From: Endozoicomonas euniceicola
Lineage (GTDB): Bacteria > Pseudomonadota > Gammaproteobacteria > Pseudomonadales > Endozoicomonadaceae
Length of the DNA: 64,000 bases
Reading direction: 5' to 3'
NCBI RefSeq assembly: GCF_025562755.1
Contig: NZ_CP103300.1
Coordinates: 2,677,001-2,741,000, forward strand
Shown: positions 36,801 through 43,959 of the stretch, in pieces
Position numbering within the stretch: position 1 is the stretch's first letter
How the letters are laid out: the number at the start of each line of letters is the position of its first letter
The notes under the pieces: generated by a model
Databases searched by the model: none
Told to the model about the DNA's origin: nothing
Seen by the model: only the letters and a program-made list of their open reading frames with translations
Program-made: the position numbers and the translations under genes

Positions 36801-39526
36801 TGGATGTCTCGGGGCAGAACGATGCGCCGGAACTCTCTCTAGATGAAAGTGGCGACCCGCAAACCATCAGCCTCTCTGATGCCGATGCCGGTGCGATAAT
36901 CACCAAGGCCACCATTACCCTGAAAAACGGTGAAGCCGGTGATGAGCTTTCTGTGAACCTGGATGGCACAACAGGTCTCTCAGCTGAATACGTCAATGGT
37001 GTACTGACCATCACAGGCTCTGCAACCGCTGACGTCTATCAGTCTGTACTGCAAAGCCTGAGCCACAGTACCAAGGGTGAATTTACCATTGGCGGTGACC
37101 GGACACTGGATATTGTTGTCACTGACGATCAGGGAGCCGACAGTAACAGTGCCGCCGCCAGCGTCACGGTAGACGCCAAAGACTGGTCATTCAATGAAGA
37201 CGATCTGGTGGATAAAGCGGACAGCCAGATTATCGGACAATGGAAGCCTGCCGGCAGTTCCGACAGTGCCAGCATGACCAAAGTCGTCATGAACTTTGGC
37301 GGCAAGGATTATACCCGTGAGACGCCCATCAACGAGGCGGGTGATTTTAAAATCACCATTGAAGACCCAGAAGGAGAACCGCCGATTCCGGAGATGGGCA
37401 TCATCTACTTCCGGGCGGACGGCACCATCGAGCTGGTACCCACCGAAGCCATTGATTTTATGCCGGAAGGTCTGGATTTATCAGCCAGCTTTACCTATAC
37501 GGTTGATGATGGTGGGAACAGCACTAACCATACCTTTGACATGAAAGTGTCGGGGCAGAACGATGCGCCGGAAATAGAGTTTATAGCCAGCGATTCCCAT
37601 GATAATGCCAGCGGCCTCTTTGGCAATATCGAAATTACTGACCCTGACATGGGCGATAAAATAAAAAGCGCAACGGTCACACTCCAAGACGGAAGCCTGA
37701 AGGATGCCATTAACATTGATGTGGAGGCTATTTTTAAAGACTTTGGTATAACCGTTACTAACAGTTCACCGCATATGCTGACCTTCACCGGAGAGGCATC
37801 AAAAGAAGAGTATGAAGCCGCTTTGAGTAGAGTGTATTTCCTTTCTGAAGAGCTCGCCTCTAATCGTCAGCTAACACTCGATATTGCAGTGACTGACAAG
37901 GCTGGAGCAACAGGTAAAGCTGAAACCACAATCACCCTCAATGCGCCCACATCACAAGAATTTCTTGAGGATGATTTACTTGAAGATGCAGAGAAGGACG
38001 GTGGCTCTGTATTTACAGATCGCTGGAAACCAGAAGGTGCTGAATCCAAAATCACCAGCGTGGTGATGACGTACAATGGCAAAGACTATGTGCGTGATAT
38101 CGGTGATTTCACCAACGGTAATTACTTCAAAATTACCATTGAAGACCAGGAAGGAGCAGGGGGGCTGTCCTTTGATCCTATCGGTGAAGTATTCTTCCAC
38201 GCCGATGGCCGGGTGGAGTTCAGGCCCACGGAAAACCTGAATATGCTGCCTAAAGGCTATGCGCTGGCTGCTCGCTTCACTTACACCACGGAACTTAATG
38301 GTGTCAGTGAAGTGCATGGAATGGACATCGAGTTGACTGGCGATCACGACTCTCCACACATTACCTTTGAGTCAAGCTCAGGCCATGAAGAGGCCAGCGG
38401 GTTATTCGGAAAGATTAATATCAGCAACCCCGATGCAGGCACACACATTAATTACACCAAAGTCTCTATTGAAAATGCTTTTGAGGGAGAAGAACTCAGG
38501 GTTGATATTGAGGGCATAGAGGACACTTACGGGGGTATTATTGATGTCTCAATGGAAAATGGCAGTGTGTTTTTCCGTACGGGCTCTGGTCATAATTCCG
38601 AAAAGCTCTATGAAGACTTGTTGAGTCGTGTTTATTTTGTCGCTTCAGATAAGACAGTGGATGGTTCTGAGCGGACGCTGCATATAGACATGTATAACTC
38701 CGCCGGTCAGGACGGAGAATTCTACCCAACAATCACCGTCAACAAAGAGTCAACCATCAACATTTCTGAAAGCGGATTATTCAGTGGTGCCGATAATCAG
38801 CAAAGCTGGAAACCAGAAAACATGGATGGTGGCAAAGTCACAAGTATCGTCATGAACTTTGATGGCAAGGACTATATTCGTGACATAAGCGACTATTCCG
38901 ATAAGAGCGACCACTTCAAAATTACGATCGAAGACGAAAGCAAAGGCATACCGAAATTAGGAGCTTTGTATTTCAAACCCGATGGCACTATTGAATTTGA
39001 GCCTTATCCGGTTAAATTCTCTCAGGCTTTTGGTACTAGCGAGGGACAGCTGCCAGGGCTTGAAGCAACATTCACCTATACCGTTGAAGATAATAACGGT
39101 GAAACCAGTGTGCATGTGCTTGATATGGTTTTATCCGGTGATGATGTCATAACCGCCCGTTTCACGGAGCCTGCATCAGATTATGACGTACTGAACATAG
39201 AGGCCAGCAACGGAGAAACCGCTCTTCTGGAGTTCTTCTCTAAAGACAGTGAAACCGTTGAAGGCATCGAAGAAGTGTCGCTGAGTAATGCCAAACTCAG
39301 TTTTAACCTTGAAGATGTTATTGATATCACCAGCGATGACAATGTGCTTTATATTTCAAATGAAGGGCAGGGCCAGCTGGAGGAGGGCTTTGACAGTAAT
39401 ATGACCAATAAAGGCACTGTTGATCACAACGACAAGACCTGGCAGCACTACAGCTACACGATGAACAATGCAGAAGTAAACCTCTATGTGGAGCAAAGTC
39501 TGACTAACCCACCTGAGAACGTGTAA
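27833..39526 (+). CDS. giant repetitive adhesin, type I secretion substrate
   Basis: 3897 residues, acidic, no Sec signal peptide. Residues ~1-95 resemble the N-terminal prefix/retention module of BapA/LapA-like adhesins. A Glu/Asp/Asn-rich linker (~100-190) and an Ig/cadherin-like domain (~190-283; DWLSFDPSTRTLSGTPDDG) follow. Residues 284-3242 are twelve near-identical ~247-residue units, each a cadherin/VCBS-like half (NDAPEL...VTDDQGADSNSA) and a second half (WSFNEDDLVD...MGIIYFRADGTIELVPTEA). Two diverged units and a C-terminal domain (YDVLNIE, LSFNLEDVIDIT) complete it. No RTX nonapeptides (GGxGxDxxx) are seen. AGGGA before ATG 27833 is the ribosome binding site. Role: surface attachment or biofilm; Asp-rich loops suggest calcium binding. 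Copy number may differ from the true genome if the assembly collapsed repeats. Confidence 0.93.
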   Translation: MAIKLKIINEKGESREVVVETGETLELQAGEKVELTAASTENLDLAMDGGDLTLSLNGVQITVGNFAGSGGLVSGGQTITAQQVASGLFASGEEASQEEAEIEFEAENTETFDSPASQPALNLPASPEQTEPELFSTLSDSDPLDSTFADTQTANINNNNADNEQEDEPDASNEAEDSPSDTPDDILPLELNVGALPSATEENLFSFTIPEATGGFGNTIYSVSLSNGQPLPDWLSFDPSTRTLSGTPDDGDLESLSLQITASDATGLLSPATDTVTLNISGINDAPELSLDDSGDPQTIEVTDADAGATITKATITLKNGEAGDELSVNLDGTTGLSAEYVNGVLTITGSATADVYQSVLQSLSHSTNGEFTIGGDRTLDIVVTDDQGADSNSAAASVKVEAEDWSFNEDDLVDKADSQIIGQWKPVGSSDSASMTKVVMNFGGTRVTPINEADDFKITIEDPEGEPPIPEMGIIYFRADGTIELVPTEAIDFMPEGMDLSAIFTYTVDDGGSTTTHTFDMKVTGQNDAPELSLDESGDPQTISLTDADAGATITKATITLKNGEAGDELSVNLDGTTGLSAEYVNGVLTITGSATADVYQSVLQSLSHSTKGEFTIGGDRTLDIVVTDDQGADSNSAAASVKVDAKDWSFNEDDLVDDAGNKVIGHWKPAGSSDSASMTKVVMNFGGKDYTRVTPINEAGDFKITIEDTGGTPPIPEMGIIYFRADGTIELVPTEAIDFMPEGLDLSASFTYTVEDGGNSTNHTFGMKVTGQNDAPELTLDDSGDPQTIEVTDADAGATITKATITLKNGEAGDELSVNLDGTTGLSAEYVNGVLTITGSATADVYQSVLQSLSHSTKGEFTIGGDRTLDIVVTDDQGADSNSAAASVKVEAEDWSFNEDDLVDDVGNKVIGHWKPAGSSDSASMTKVVMNFGGKDYTRVTPINEAGDFKITIEDTGGTPPIPEMGIIYFRADGTIELVPTEAIDFMPEGLDLSASFTYTVKDGGNSTNHTFGMKVTGQNDAPELTLDDSGDPQTIEVTDADANATITKATITLRNGEAGDELSVNLDGTTGLSAEYVNGVLTITGSATADVYQSVLQSLSHSTKGEFTIGGDRTLDIVVTDDQGADSNSAAASVKVDAKDWSFNEDDLVDDAGNKVIGHWKPAGSSDSASMTKVVMNFGGKDYTRVTPINEAGDFKITIEDTGGTPPIPEMGIIYFRADGTIELVPTEAIDFMPEGLDLSASFTYTVEDGGNSTNHTFGMKVTGQNDAPELTLDDSGDPQTIEVTDADAGATITKATITLKNGEAGDELSVNLDGTTGLSAEYVNGVLTITGSATADVYQSVLQSLSHSTKGEFTIGGDRTLDIVVTDDQGADSNSAAASVKVEAEDWSFNEDDLVDDVGNKVIGHWKPAGSSDSASMTKVVMNFGGKDYTRVTPINEAGDFKITIEDTGGTPPIPEMGIIYFRADGTIELVPTEAIDFMPEGLDLSASFTYTVEDGGNSTNHTFGMKVTGQNDAPELTLDDSGDPQTIEVTDTDAGATITKATITLKNGEAGDELSVNLDGTTGLSAEYVNGVLTITGSATADVYQSVLQSLSHSTNGEFTIGGDRTLDIVVTDDQGADSNSAAASVKVEAEDWSFNEDDLVDDVGNKVIGHWKPAGSSDSASMTKVVMNFGGKDYTRVTPINEAGDFKITIEDTGGTPPIPEMGIIYFRADGTIELVPTEAIDFMPEGLDLSASFTYTVEDGGNSTNHTFGMKVTGQNDAPELTLDDSGDPQTIEVTDADANATITKATITLRNGEAGDELSVNLDGTTGLSAKYVNGVLTITGSATADVYQSVLQSLSHSTKGEFTIGGDRTLDIVVTDDQGADSNSAAASVKVEAEDWSFNEDDLVDDAGNKVIGHWKPAGSSDSASMTKVVMNFGGKDYTRVTPINEAGDFKITIEDPEGEPPIPEMGIIYFRADGTIELVPTEAIDFMPEGLDLSASFTYTVEDGGNSTNHTFGMKVTGQNDAPELTLDDSGDPQTIEVTDTDAGATITKATITLKNGEAGDELSVNLDGTTGLSAEYVNGVLTITGSATADVYQSVLQSLSHSTNGEFTIGGDRTLDIVVTDDQGADSNSAAASVKVEAEDWSFNEDDLVDDAGNKVIGHWKPAGSSDSASMTKVVMNFGGKDYTRVTPINEAGDFKITIEDTDGTPPIPEMGIIYFRANGTIELVPTKAVDFMPEGLDLSASFTYTVDDGGSITTHKFGMDVSGQNDAPVLSLEEGDGLLGKISIKDVDAGSVVSKAVVSITNGEAGDKLSVNLDGTTGLSYEYVNGVLTISGNASADIYQKVLDSLTLGSGGRFVVGTERTLSVVITDDKGEDSNSATATVEAKNWSFNEDDLVDEAGNQIIGQWKPAGSSDNASMTKVVMRFGGKDYIRDTPINEAGDFKITIENTEGNPYIPVMGIIYFRADGTIELVPTEAINFMPEGMDLSASFTYTVKDGDLTTTHKFGMDVSGQNDAPVLSLEEGDGLLAKITIKDVDAGSAVSKAVVSITNGEAGDRLSVNLDDTKLTSKYVNGVLTISGNASADIYQKVLDSLTLGSGGRFVVGSERTLSVVITDDKGEDSNSATATVDAKDWSFNEDDLVDEAGNQIIGHWKPAGSSDDATMTQVVMRFGGKDYIRDTPINEVGDFKITIEDPEGEPPIPEMGIIYFRADGTIELVPTKAIDFMPEGMDLSASFTYTIDDGESITTHKFGMDVSGQNDAPVLSLEEGDGLLGKITIKDVDAGSAVSKAVVSITNGEAGDKLSVNLDGTTGLSYEYVNGVLTISGNASADIYQKVLNSLTLGSDGRFVVGSERSLNVVITDDKGTNSNSAAASVKVDAKDWSFNEDNLVDEAGNQIIGQWKPAGSSDDATMTQVVMRFGGKDYIRDTPINEAGDFKITIEDTGGTPPIPVMGIIYFRADGTIELVPTEAIDFMPEGLDLSASFTYTVDDGGSITTHKFGVDVSGQNDAPELSLDESGDPQTISLSDADAGAIITKATITLKNGEAGDELSVNLDGTTGLSAEYVNGVLTITGSATADVYQSVLQSLSHSTKGEFTIGGDRTLDIVVTDDQGADSNSAAASVTVDAKDWSFNEDDLVDKADSQIIGQWKPAGSSDSASMTKVVMNFGGKDYTRETPINEAGDFKITIEDPEGEPPIPEMGIIYFRADGTIELVPTEAIDFMPEGLDLSASFTYTVDDGGNSTNHTFDMKVSGQNDAPEIEFIASDSHDNASGLFGNIEITDPDMGDKIKSATVTLQDGSLKDAINIDVEAIFKDFGITVTNSSPHMLTFTGEASKEEYEAALSRVYFLSEELASNRQLTLDIAVTDKAGATGKAETTITLNAPTSQEFLEDDLLEDAEKDGGSVFTDRWKPEGAESKITSVVMTYNGKDYVRDIGDFTNGNYFKITIEDQEGAGGLSFDPIGEVFFHADGRVEFRPTENLNMLPKGYALAARFTYTTELNGVSEVHGMDIELTGDHDSPHITFESSSGHEEASGLFGKINISNPDAGTHINYTKVSIENAFEGEELRVDIEGIEDTYGGIIDVSMENGSVFFRTGSGHNSEKLYEDLLSRVYFVASDKTVDGSERTLHIDMYNSAGQDGEFYPTITVNKESTINISESGLFSGADNQQSWKPENMDGGKVTSIVMNFDGKDYIRDISDYSDKSDHFKITIEDESKGIPKLGALYFKPDGTIEFEPYPVKFSQAFGTSEGQLPGLEATFTYTVEDNNGETSVHVLDMVLSGDDVITARFTEPASDYDVLNIEASNGETALLEFFSKDSETVEGIEEVSLSNAKLSFNLEDVIDITSDDNVLYISNEGQGQLEEGFDSNMTNKGTVDHNDKTWQHYSYTMNNAEVNLYVEQSLTNPPENV
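28682..37558 (+). repeat. tandem array of twelve ~741-bp coding repeats
   Basis: Unit starts (AAC of the NDAP motif) fall at 28682, 29414, 30155, 30896, 31637, 32378, 33119, 33860, 34601, 35339, 36074 and 36818, ending at 37558. Lengths are 732, then seven of 741, then 738, 735, 744 and 741. Units 3 and 5 encode proteins differing at about one residue. Units 9-11 are a second subtype (SLEEGDGLLGKI). Alternating variants (VDAKDW/VEAEDW; DADAGAT/DADANAT/DTDAGAT) indicate block duplication of more than one unit. Confidence 0.95.
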
Positions 39527-39556
39527 CAACCGCTTTCCTGCCATTCAGGCTCACAC

Positions 39557-39586
39557 AAAAATCCCGGCTTTAGCCGGGATTTTTTT
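39557..39586. terminator. bidirectional intrinsic terminator between adhesin and hlyD
   Basis: AAAAATCCCGGC (39557-39568) mirrors GCCGGGATTTTT (39573-39584) around a TTTA loop. The A-run on one side and T-run on the other make it work on both strands, ending the adhesin (+) and HlyD/HlyB (-) transcripts; it touches the hlyD stop. Confidence 0.88.
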
Positions 39587-40910
39587 ACCGCTCTCTCAAG
39601 GCCAGCTCTTTTGCTCTGTACATAGGCTTGAGCAGGTAATCAAGAACGGACTTTTTACCGGTTTTTATATCTACGCTGGCCACCATGCCCGGAATAATCG
39701 GCAACGGCTTATCATCATTTCCAAGATAATTTTTTTCTGTCCTTACCTGAATCTGATAAAAGCTTTCGCCATCGTCCGTGGTAATGGTATCAGCACTGAT
39801 ATGCTCAAGCCGGGCATCCAGCCCACCGTAAATGGCAAAGTCGTAAGCAGTGACCTTTACGGTGGCACTCAGTTTCGGGTGTAGAAAAGCAATATCCGTT
39901 GGGCGAACACGAGCCTCTACCAGCAGGCTGTCTTCCGTTGGGACAATTTCAACCAGGTCCATGCCGGGCTGCACCACCCCGCCAATCGTGTTGATATTTA
40001 ATTTGTTAACGGTGCCTTTAACCGGAGAGCGAACCGCCGTGCGGGCTACCCGGTCCTGCAAGGCCAGATTGTTTTCGTTGATGCGTAATAGTTTCTCATT
40101 AACTTCAGACAGTTCAGTGTTAATCTCTGCCTTGATCTGCCGTCGTTTTTCTTCAATTTTATAGCGAGCCTCTTCAACAGCGGCCTCCAGTCTTGGCTGT
40201 GATAACCGACTCTGTTCCAGTTTACCTTTCAGGTCAGTGACCTGCCTCTGGACTTTGATCAACTCAACCTGAGAGACAGAACCACGCTTTGCAAGGGGAA
40301 TCGTCAGGGCCAGCTCTTTATCGGCTAATACCATACTGTCGTTTAAGTTCTGAAGCCGGCTTCTGCCTTCGTTCAACTGCTGTTGTCGCTGCCTCAGTTG
40401 CTGTTGGAAGATAGCAAGGCCGGACTCTCTTGCCCGGGTTCTTGCCTGGTACAAAGCCTGTTCATCAGAAAAAGCACTGCCGAGCTGCTCTCTGACCGCC
40501 GCTTCCGGAATAAATGGCTGGTCATTTAACTCTGCCAGCAGGCGCAGTTTTTCTGCCTTGAGTGACTGCTCGGAATATTTACTTTCCCTGAAACTGGATG
40601 CAAAGCGGGTGTCGTCAATCTGTAGCAGTATTTCGCCTGCTTCAACCTGATCCCCTTCCCTGACCAGAATGGCTGAAAGGATGCCGCCCTCAAGATTCTG
40701 AACTTTCTGGATTCGCGAAGAAGGGATGATCTTGCCCTCTGCCCGGGTAATCTCATCAAGTTCTGCATAATGCGCCCACAGAAGGGCGGACAGGAATGCC
40801 AGAACTGATAATAACAAGATGCCATGAGTGATCGCCGGTAAGCGGGATTTCGCTTTTTTCTCAGGCGTTTGTACAAAGTCATTATCATGCCATTGCCAGG
40901 GGGAGTTCAT
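39585..40910 (-). CDS. HlyD-family type I secretion periplasmic adaptor
   Basis: 441 residues. A short cytoplasmic N-terminus precedes one transmembrane helix (ITHGILLLSVLAFLSALLWAHYA, about residues 27-50). Lipoyl/barrel-sandwich halves flank a long periplasmic alpha-helical hairpin (about residues 150-290), ending with the conserved RAPVKGTV-type stretch (here VRSPVKGTVNKL) and a beta-barrel domain. It bridges the inner-membrane ABC exporter and the TolC-type channel. Its ATG overlaps the exporter stop by 4 bases (ATGA), so the two are translationally coupled. Confidence 0.93.
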   Translation of the reverse strand: MNSPWQWHDNDFVQTPEKKAKSRLPAITHGILLLSVLAFLSALLWAHYAELDEITRAEGKIIPSSRIQKVQNLEGGILSAILVREGDQVEAGEILLQIDDTRFASSFRESKYSEQSLKAEKLRLLAELNDQPFIPEAAVREQLGSAFSDEQALYQARTRARESGLAIFQQQLRQRQQQLNEGRSRLQNLNDSMVLADKELALTIPLAKRGSVSQVELIKVQRQVTDLKGKLEQSRLSQPRLEAAVEEARYKIEEKRRQIKAEINTELSEVNEKLLRINENNLALQDRVARTAVRSPVKGTVNKLNINTIGGVVQPGMDLVEIVPTEDSLLVEARVRPTDIAFLHPKLSATVKVTAYDFAIYGGLDARLEHISADTITTDDGESFYQIQVRTEKNYLGNDDKPLPIIPGMVASVDIKTGKKSVLDYLLKPMYRAKELALRER

Positions 40911-43039
40911 GCCACTTCCTCAACAGTGCGGGTTTTGTCAGACCTCTGGTTTAATTGCCGCATAATATCGGCTTTGGAGCCGTCTCCTACCAGCTTCCCC
41001 TGGTCCAGTACCAGCAAGCGGTCAACCAGCTTGAGTAAACTCGGTCGGTGAGTGACAAGAATCACGGTTTTATCCTTGATTTGAGCTTCCAGTTCCCGGA
41101 TGAAACGATTTTCTTCCGATAAATCCATAGCGGATGTTGGTTCGTCCAATAATAAAACGGACGGGTCGTTCAGCAATGCACGCGCTAAAGCCACCGCCTG
41201 TCGCTGCCCTCCGGACAGTGCTGAACCGGCTTCTCCCACCATTCTGAAAAAACCTTCGGGGTGGTTGGCACAAAAGCGGGTAACGCCTGTTAATCCTGAA
41301 ACTTTCAGAAATACGTCATCTGACGTATTGGGGTTTCCCAGCGTTATATTATCTTTGACATTGCCGTAAAGCAGACGGGCATCCTGCATGTAGTAACCCA
41401 GCTGTTCCCGCCACTGTGAGGGGTGAAACTGGTTTGAGGCGATTCCATCAATCAGGTAACGACCACTGGTTGGCTGATTCAATCCGGCAATCACTGACAA
41501 CAGGGTTGACTTGCCACAACCCATTGGGCCGAGAATACCAATTTTTTCTCCTGGTCGGATCTTCAGGCTGATGCCCTCCAGAACCGGCGGTTGCTCAGGC
41601 CAGCTAAAACCGACACTCTTCAGTTCAATGTCACCCCTGATCTGCTCAGGGGCAACCGGGTTGACCGTGGCGTTTTCCGTTGGCGATTCAATGATTTGCT
41701 TAACGCCATTCAAAGCCGATTTTGACTGATGAAAGCGCATTAACAGTCCGGTAATCTGCGCCGCAGGTGCCATAGCCCGCCCCGACAAAATACTGCAGGC
41801 AATAAGCCCGCCCATGGTCAGCTCTCCGGCAGTGACCAGGTAAACGCCAGCAATAATCAAAGCGATATACGCCAGCTGTTGTATGGCCTGTGTTGCCGAT
41901 GTTGCACTATGAGTCAGGTGACGAACTTTTAGCCCGTGGTGACCGGTCTGCTCAATGATGTATTCCCATTTGCGCTGAATCACTCCCTGGGCATTTTGTA
42001 TTTTTATTTCAGCCATGCTCGCCAGGGTTTCGTAGATCATGACCTGCTTTCTTGAGCTTTCCTGCATCATAAGGTCCACATGCTTTTTCAGGGAGTGCTG
42101 AAGAAAGCAGCTGACCATAATCGCAACAGGGATAGCGGTGACAGGCACCCAGACAAGCGGGCCTGCAATCCAGCCAATCAGCGCAAGAAACAGAATAATA
42201 AAGGGCAGATCAATCAGGGTGGTGATGGTGGTTGATGTAAGAAATTGCCGGAAGCCTTCAAACTCGTGCAACTGGTTTGCAGTAGAACCGGTATGCAGCG
42301 GCTGATTACGCTGGCTGAGAATAGCAGCAAAAACAGCGGAGGAAAGCTGCAGGTCTATTCGGTGACCAGCATGATCAAGAAACCAGCTGCGAAGTAATTT
42401 CATTACAAAATCAAAAAAAACCAGCAGCACCATGCCACAACCCAGAACCCAGAGGGTTTCAAAAGCGTGATTTGCTATTACTCTGTCGTACACATTCATG
42501 ACAAACAGGGGTGTACCCAAAGCAAAAATATTTATAAACAGAGAAGCCAGCAGCACTTCTCCATAAACGGGCATGGCCTGCTTAAGAGGATCAAAAAGCC
42601 ATTTACGCCTTGATGATTCAGGTCTTGAACTGATGCCTTCCTGTTGTAAATCCGGTTTTATGTAGATGACACGCCCGGTATAGTCTTTTGATAACTGCTC
42701 AAAGGTCTGCTGGCTAAAGCCAGAGTCATGATGCCTTAGATAAGCCACATCATCGACAATCTTCTCCAGAATACTGACTGAACCATCCGCATGTATCAGA
42801 AGTGCCGGAAGTGCTAACGGGTTAATTTTTCCAAGTGATCTTTCCCTGATTTCTGCTCTTAAACCAACTCTTTGAGCGGCATCAGGTACAAGTTCAGGCG
42901 TCAGATGTCCATTATGAAGAGGCAAGCCAGCGGTAAGCTGATGAAAATTGCCGGATAGCCCGTAAAATTTACAAATATATGAGAGCGCTTCCAGTACCGG
43001 ATCACTATTCGTCATTGAGCTTATGTCCTTGCAGCTCAT
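40907..43039 (-). CDS. type I secretion ABC exporter (HlyB/LapB type)
   Basis: 710 residues. An N-terminal C39-peptidase-like domain (about residues 10-130) lacks the catalytic Cys (LTAGLPLHNGHL in its place), typical of exporters that recognise but do not cut the substrate. Six transmembrane helices (about 165-450) follow, then a nucleotide-binding domain with Walker A GPMGCGKST, signature LSGGQRQ, Walker B VLLLDEPTSAMD and H-loop ILVTHRP. With the adjacent HlyD and TolC proteins it forms the complete exporter for the adhesin. An internal ATG (43015) is an alternative start. Confidence 0.94.
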   Translation of the reverse strand: MSCKDISSMTNSDPVLEALSYICKFYGLSGNFHQLTAGLPLHNGHLTPELVPDAAQRVGLRAEIRERSLGKINPLALPALLIHADGSVSILEKIVDDVAYLRHHDSGFSQQTFEQLSKDYTGRVIYIKPDLQQEGISSRPESSRRKWLFDPLKQAMPVYGEVLLASLFINIFALGTPLFVMNVYDRVIANHAFETLWVLGCGMVLLVFFDFVMKLLRSWFLDHAGHRIDLQLSSAVFAAILSQRNQPLHTGSTANQLHEFEGFRQFLTSTTITTLIDLPFIILFLALIGWIAGPLVWVPVTAIPVAIMVSCFLQHSLKKHVDLMMQESSRKQVMIYETLASMAEIKIQNAQGVIQRKWEYIIEQTGHHGLKVRHLTHSATSATQAIQQLAYIALIIAGVYLVTAGELTMGGLIACSILSGRAMAPAAQITGLLMRFHQSKSALNGVKQIIESPTENATVNPVAPEQIRGDIELKSVGFSWPEQPPVLEGISLKIRPGEKIGILGPMGCGKSTLLSVIAGLNQPTSGRYLIDGIASNQFHPSQWREQLGYYMQDARLLYGNVKDNITLGNPNTSDDVFLKVSGLTGVTRFCANHPEGFFRMVGEAGSALSGGQRQAVALARALLNDPSVLLLDEPTSAMDLSEENRFIRELEAQIKDKTVILVTHRPSLLKLVDRLLVLDQGKLVGDGSKADIMRQLNQRSDKTRTVEEVA

Positions 43040-43305
43040 AGTGGCAGGTACAGATATTGTGATAAGAGCAGATGTCCCGTAATAGCCACTACGTCAAATT
43101 TATTTTTCTTACAACTGCACTTTTTATCAGTTAAAACAGTTTAACCAGTCAGCCTGTTCTGAAGCAATGTCAGGTTGCATGGCAATATCACTAATGCAAT
43201 TTCACACACTCTTTTCTCTTCTTAATAGCAGCTGGTTGTAAAAATCAATCAACACCTGCCGATAGCCAGATGTCGGGATTCCACCAACGTTAACTGGTAT
43301 ATCGC

Positions 43306-43920
43306 ATGCTAAAAAATAATCTGCCCTCATTGCTGTTGCTACCAGCCTTTGCTCTTACATTGCAGTCTGAGGCACTGGCTGATATTAAACCGGACGGCTT
43401 TAACCTGACTTATGGACAGTACCTCCCGATCAGGAGCGCAAGAAATGCTGATTACGATAACGTTCGTATCGGGCTGGTCTGGGAATGGGAAGAACCATTG
43501 TACCAATGGGATTCTGTTCAGCTGGATGGCTTCTTTGAACTATCAGGCAGCCGCTGGAACAGTACTCTTAAATCAAAAAACAAAAGTCCAAATAGTGCCA
43601 GCGAGATATGGGCAGTGAGCTTTTCTCCAGTCTTCAGGGTAATGCCGATACGCCCATTATGGGAAAATGTTACTCCTTTTATCGACGCCGGGGTGGGTGG
43701 GACATGGATTTCGGAAAAGGATCTGGAAAAAGAAAAAACATCACCCATCAATATGGGCGGCCACTTCCAGTTCGAAGTGAGACTGATGGCAGGCTTCAGA
43801 TTCGGTAACGAACAGCAGTATGAGTTGCGGTACGGGTGGATACACTACTCTAATGCCGATTTGTACAAGCATAACGAGTCAATGAATTTTCACCTGGTGA
43901 CGGCGGGATGGTACTGGTAA
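43306..43920 (+). CDS. PagL-like lipid A 3-O-deacylase (acyloxyacyl hydrolase family)
   Basis: 204 residues with signal peptide (to about ALA at residue 25) and the alternating pattern of an eight-stranded outer-membrane barrel, ending in an aromatic residue (WYW). The motif ELRYGWIHYSNADLYKHN gives H180 and S182, the His/Ser of the PagL active site. The PagL catalytic Glu, 14 residues after the His, aligns with N194; E191 is the only nearby acid. It may therefore be altered or inactive. Divergent from hlyB; the 266-bp gap probably holds both promoters. Confidence 0.75.
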   Translation: MLKNNLPSLLLLPAFALTLQSEALADIKPDGFNLTYGQYLPIRSARNADYDNVRIGLVWEWEEPLYQWDSVQLDGFFELSGSRWNSTLKSKNKSPNSASEIWAVSFSPVFRVMPIRPLWENVTPFIDAGVGGTWISEKDLEKEKTSPINMGGHFQFEVRLMAGFRFGNEQQYELRYGWIHYSNADLYKHNESMNFHLVTAGWYW

Positions 43921-43959
43921 ATCTGACCAGCCCGGACTCCGCATCCGGGCTGGTATCAA

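Noticed and set aside
28993..37788. Series of 67-87-codon frames repeated every 741 bp on both strands within the adhesin
   Set aside because: They recur with the repeat period, so they are shadows of the adhesin frame.
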